Shown piece after piece: positions 6,008-7,266 of a stretch of DNA of 7,266 nucleotides. Numbering within the stretch: the first letter of the stretch is position 1; the number at the start of each line of letters is the position of its first letter. Position numbers and translations under genes: made by a program. The stretch spans positions 1-7,266 of the forward strand of contig JAUNXD010000082.1 in assembly GCA_030539985.1 (NCBI GenBank). The letters run 5' to 3'. This DNA comes from Methanobrevibacter sp. GTDB lineage: Archaea; Methanobacteriota; Methanobacteria; Methanobacteriales; Methanobacteriaceae. The notes below the pieces were generated by a model, which saw only the letters and a list, made by a program, of their open reading frames with translations, did no database searches and was not told where the DNA came from.

Positions 6008-6030
6008 ATGTTGTAATGATTTTACAACAT
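6008..6030. promoter_or_regulatory. Perfect 9-bp inverted repeat between aCPSF1 and purM (operator or terminator)
   Basis: ATGTTGTAA (6008-6016) and TTACAACAT (6022-6030) are exact reverse complements around a five-base loop. On the minus strand the hairpin is followed by TTTATTTTATTTTTAATT, so it may end the aCPSF1 transcript, whose stop codon is 43 bases upstream. It also starts about 24 bases downstream of the TATA-like ACTATATTAAA, so it would cover the start-site region of purM as an operator or a 5'-end hairpin. Both readings fit and could hold together. Confidence 0.5.
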
Positions 6031-6052
6031 ATTTGTATTACTATTATTTTTG

Positions 6053-6063
6053 TTTAATATAGT
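6053..6063 (-). promoter_or_regulatory. Putative TATA box of the purM-comC operon
   Basis: ACTATATTAAA on the minus strand lies 73-83 bases upstream of the purM ATG, immediately after the aCPSF1 stop codon region. Initiation about 25 bases downstream would fall near 6030 and give a leader of about 50 bases. It is the best TATA-like site in an AT-rich gap, and the match is only moderate. Confidence 0.35.
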
Positions 6064-6072
6064 ATTTAATTA

Positions 6073-7266
6073 TTAATGTATTCTCACACAATCCAAATTA
6101 ATTGGAGTTTTGGTTTCAATTTTATAGCTTCTATGGATTGATGAAGCCAAGTCAACAGCCTTATAAGGGTCACCGTGACAGGTAATGACCTTTTCAGGTC
6201 TTGGATTGAGTCTTTTGACATATTCCATCAATTGTCTTCTGTTGGAGTGACCACTAAATCCGTTAATGGTTTTAACCTGCATTTTAACGCAGAACTGTCT
6301 TGTTCTTCCATCATCATCTTCAAGAGGGATTTCCTTCCAACCTTTCTGGACTCTCCTGCCCATTGATCCTTCAGACTGGTATCCTACAAAGATGATAGTA
6401 TTTCTTTCATCTTCACATAACCATTTGAAGTATTCAACGGAGTTTCCGCCGGTCAGCATACCTGAAGTGGATAAGATAATTGCAGGCTGTTTTGCCTCGA
6501 CAATGTCTTTTCTTTGGTCACGATTTTGAACTTTCTCAAACATTTCGGAGACAAACGGATTTCTTCCCATATGGAAGATTTGATCTCTCAAATCTTTGCT
6601 TAAGTATTCAGGTCTTGCGGTATGGATTGCTGTAGCTTCCCAAATCATTCCGTCAATGTAAATCGGTACCTCTTCAATCATTCCATGTCTCATGTACTCT
6701 TCAAGCACAACCATCAGTTCCTGTGCCCTTCCCACTGCAAACACTGGAACCAATACTTTTCCTCCACGTTTAAGGGTTTTGTAAATGGTTTTCATCATTT
6801 CTTTTTCAGCATTGTTTCTGGAAGGCTGCACATCTTCCCTTCCTCCGTAGGTACTTTCCATAATTACGGTTTCAGCACGAGGGAATCGGATTGTTGCAGG
6901 TTCAAGTAATCTTGAAGGTTCATATTTGAAGTCTCCTGTGTACACTAAATTATGAGCTCCGTCTCCAATGTGCATATGGGAGATTGCTGAACCTAAGATA
7001 TGTCCTGCATTATGTAAGGTCAATCTTATGTCCGGTGAGATGTCTGTTACCTCACCATAGTCCAGAGTAATGGTATTTTTGATTGCCTGTTTCACATGTT
7101 TTGATGTGAACGGGAGAGGATTGCCTTCTCTGTGAGCAATATCCAAGTGGTCGAATTGTAAAAGGGTGGTTAAATCCCTGGTTGGAGTTGTACAGTAAAC
7201 CGGTCCATCATATCCGTAATGGAAAAGGTAAGGTACAAATCCGCAATGATCCAAGTGAGCGTGAGA
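6073..7266 (-). CDS. aCPSF1 (FttA) beta-CASP ribonuclease / transcription termination factor, C-terminal 397 residues
   Basis: The reading frame is open to the right edge, so the N-terminus is missing; the visible part starts S-H-A-H-L-D-H. A TTG at 7254 is only an internal Leu codon, not a start. Metal-binding and beta-CASP motifs, counted from the first visible residue, are HAHLDH (2-7), AGHILGS (87-93), YTGDFKYE (109-116), ESTYGG (137-142), PVFAVGRAQE (174-183), STSGMLTGG (266-274), GFSGHSNRR (336-344) and CHGD (363-366). The PINLDCVRIH end matches the conserved C-terminal tail involved in dimerisation in this family. Known members are about 635 residues, with two KH RNA-binding domains first, so roughly 240 residues are missing. 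In archaea aCPSF1/FttA cleaves nascent RNA at U-rich sites and promotes transcription termination with RNA polymerase. All core catalytic motifs in the visible part are intact, so an active nuclease is expected. It lies 92 bases upstream of purM. Confidence 0.95.
   Translation of the reverse strand, partial: SHAHLDHCGFVPYLFHYGYDGPVYCTTPTRDLTTLLQFDHLDIAHREGNPLPFTSKHVKQAIKNTITLDYGEVTDISPDIRLTLHNAGHILGSAISHMHIGDGAHNLVYTGDFKYEPSRLLEPATIRFPRAETVIMESTYGGREDVQPSRNNAEKEMMKTIYKTLKRGGKVLVPVFAVGRAQELMVVLEEYMRHGMIEEVPIYIDGMIWEATAIHTARPEYLSKDLRDQIFHMGRNPFVSEMFEKVQNRDQRKDIVEAKQPAIILSTSGMLTGGNSVEYFKWLCEDERNTIIFVGYQSEGSMGRRVQKGWKEIPLEDDDGRTRQFCVKMQVKTINGFSGHSNRRQLMEYVKRLNPRPEKVITCHGDPYKAVDLASSIHRSYKIETKTPINLDCVRIH

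Noticed and set aside
6073..7254. Treating the TTG at 7254 as the true start of the beta-CASP protein
   Set aside because: That codon is the Leu of the HAHLDH metal motif. The frame stays open to the window edge, so the protein is simply cut by the edge.
1..7266. CRISPR arrays, transposons, tRNA genes, toxin-antitoxin or defence genes
   Set aside because: No regularly spaced repeats, transposase motifs, tRNA-like folds or short gene pairs are visible on either strand. The window appears to be housekeeping genes plus surface proteins.

Overview
The window looks like AT-rich DNA from a methanogenic archaeon of the Methanobacteriaceae, most likely Methanobrevibacter or a close relative. The reasons are an aCPSF1 beta-CASP ribonuclease, a ComC-type dehydrogenase, AGGTG ribosome binding sites, TATA-like promoters and a giant Asn/Thr/Lys-rich adhesin-like secreted protein. 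The genus is inferred from gene content and style; no ribosomal RNA or other marker gene is present.

All genes lie on the minus strand, so transcription runs from high to low coordinates. From right to left the window holds: (1) the C-terminal 397 residues of aCPSF1, cut by the right edge; (2) a 92-base gap with a perfect 9-bp inverted repeat; (3) purM, for AIR synthetase of purine synthesis; (4) comC, a malate/L-lactate dehydrogenase family enzyme, 10 bases after purM and clearly co-transcribed with it; (5) a 216-base gap with the comC terminator, TATA-like sites and an 11-bp inverted repeat; (6) an 1149-residue adhesin-like protein; (7) a 128-base gap with that gene's terminator and the next promoter; (8) the first 42 codons of another secreted protein, cut by the left edge.

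The right half is conserved housekeeping: RNA 3'-end processing and transcription termination, purine synthesis, and a 2-hydroxyacid dehydrogenase linked to coenzyme M synthesis. The order aCPSF1-purM-comC matches, from memory, MTH1203-1205 of Methanothermobacter. The left half is the start of a surface-protein region.

The adhesin is built in layers: a signal peptide, three copies of an alternating two-domain unit (about 188 residues each), two middle domains, and three C-terminal repeats whose positive charge rises steeply towards the end. N-glycosylation sequons are dense up to about residue 850 and almost absent afterwards. This suggests an exposed glycosylated stalk and a lysine-rich base that holds the protein to the negatively charged cell wall without a membrane anchor.

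The noncoding gaps are short but structured. Two terminator-like hairpins contain the stop codon of their own gene, and operator-like palindromes sit at both surface-protein promoters. No mobile element, CRISPR array, RNA gene or defence system is visible. There are no noncoding stretches longer than 300 bases.
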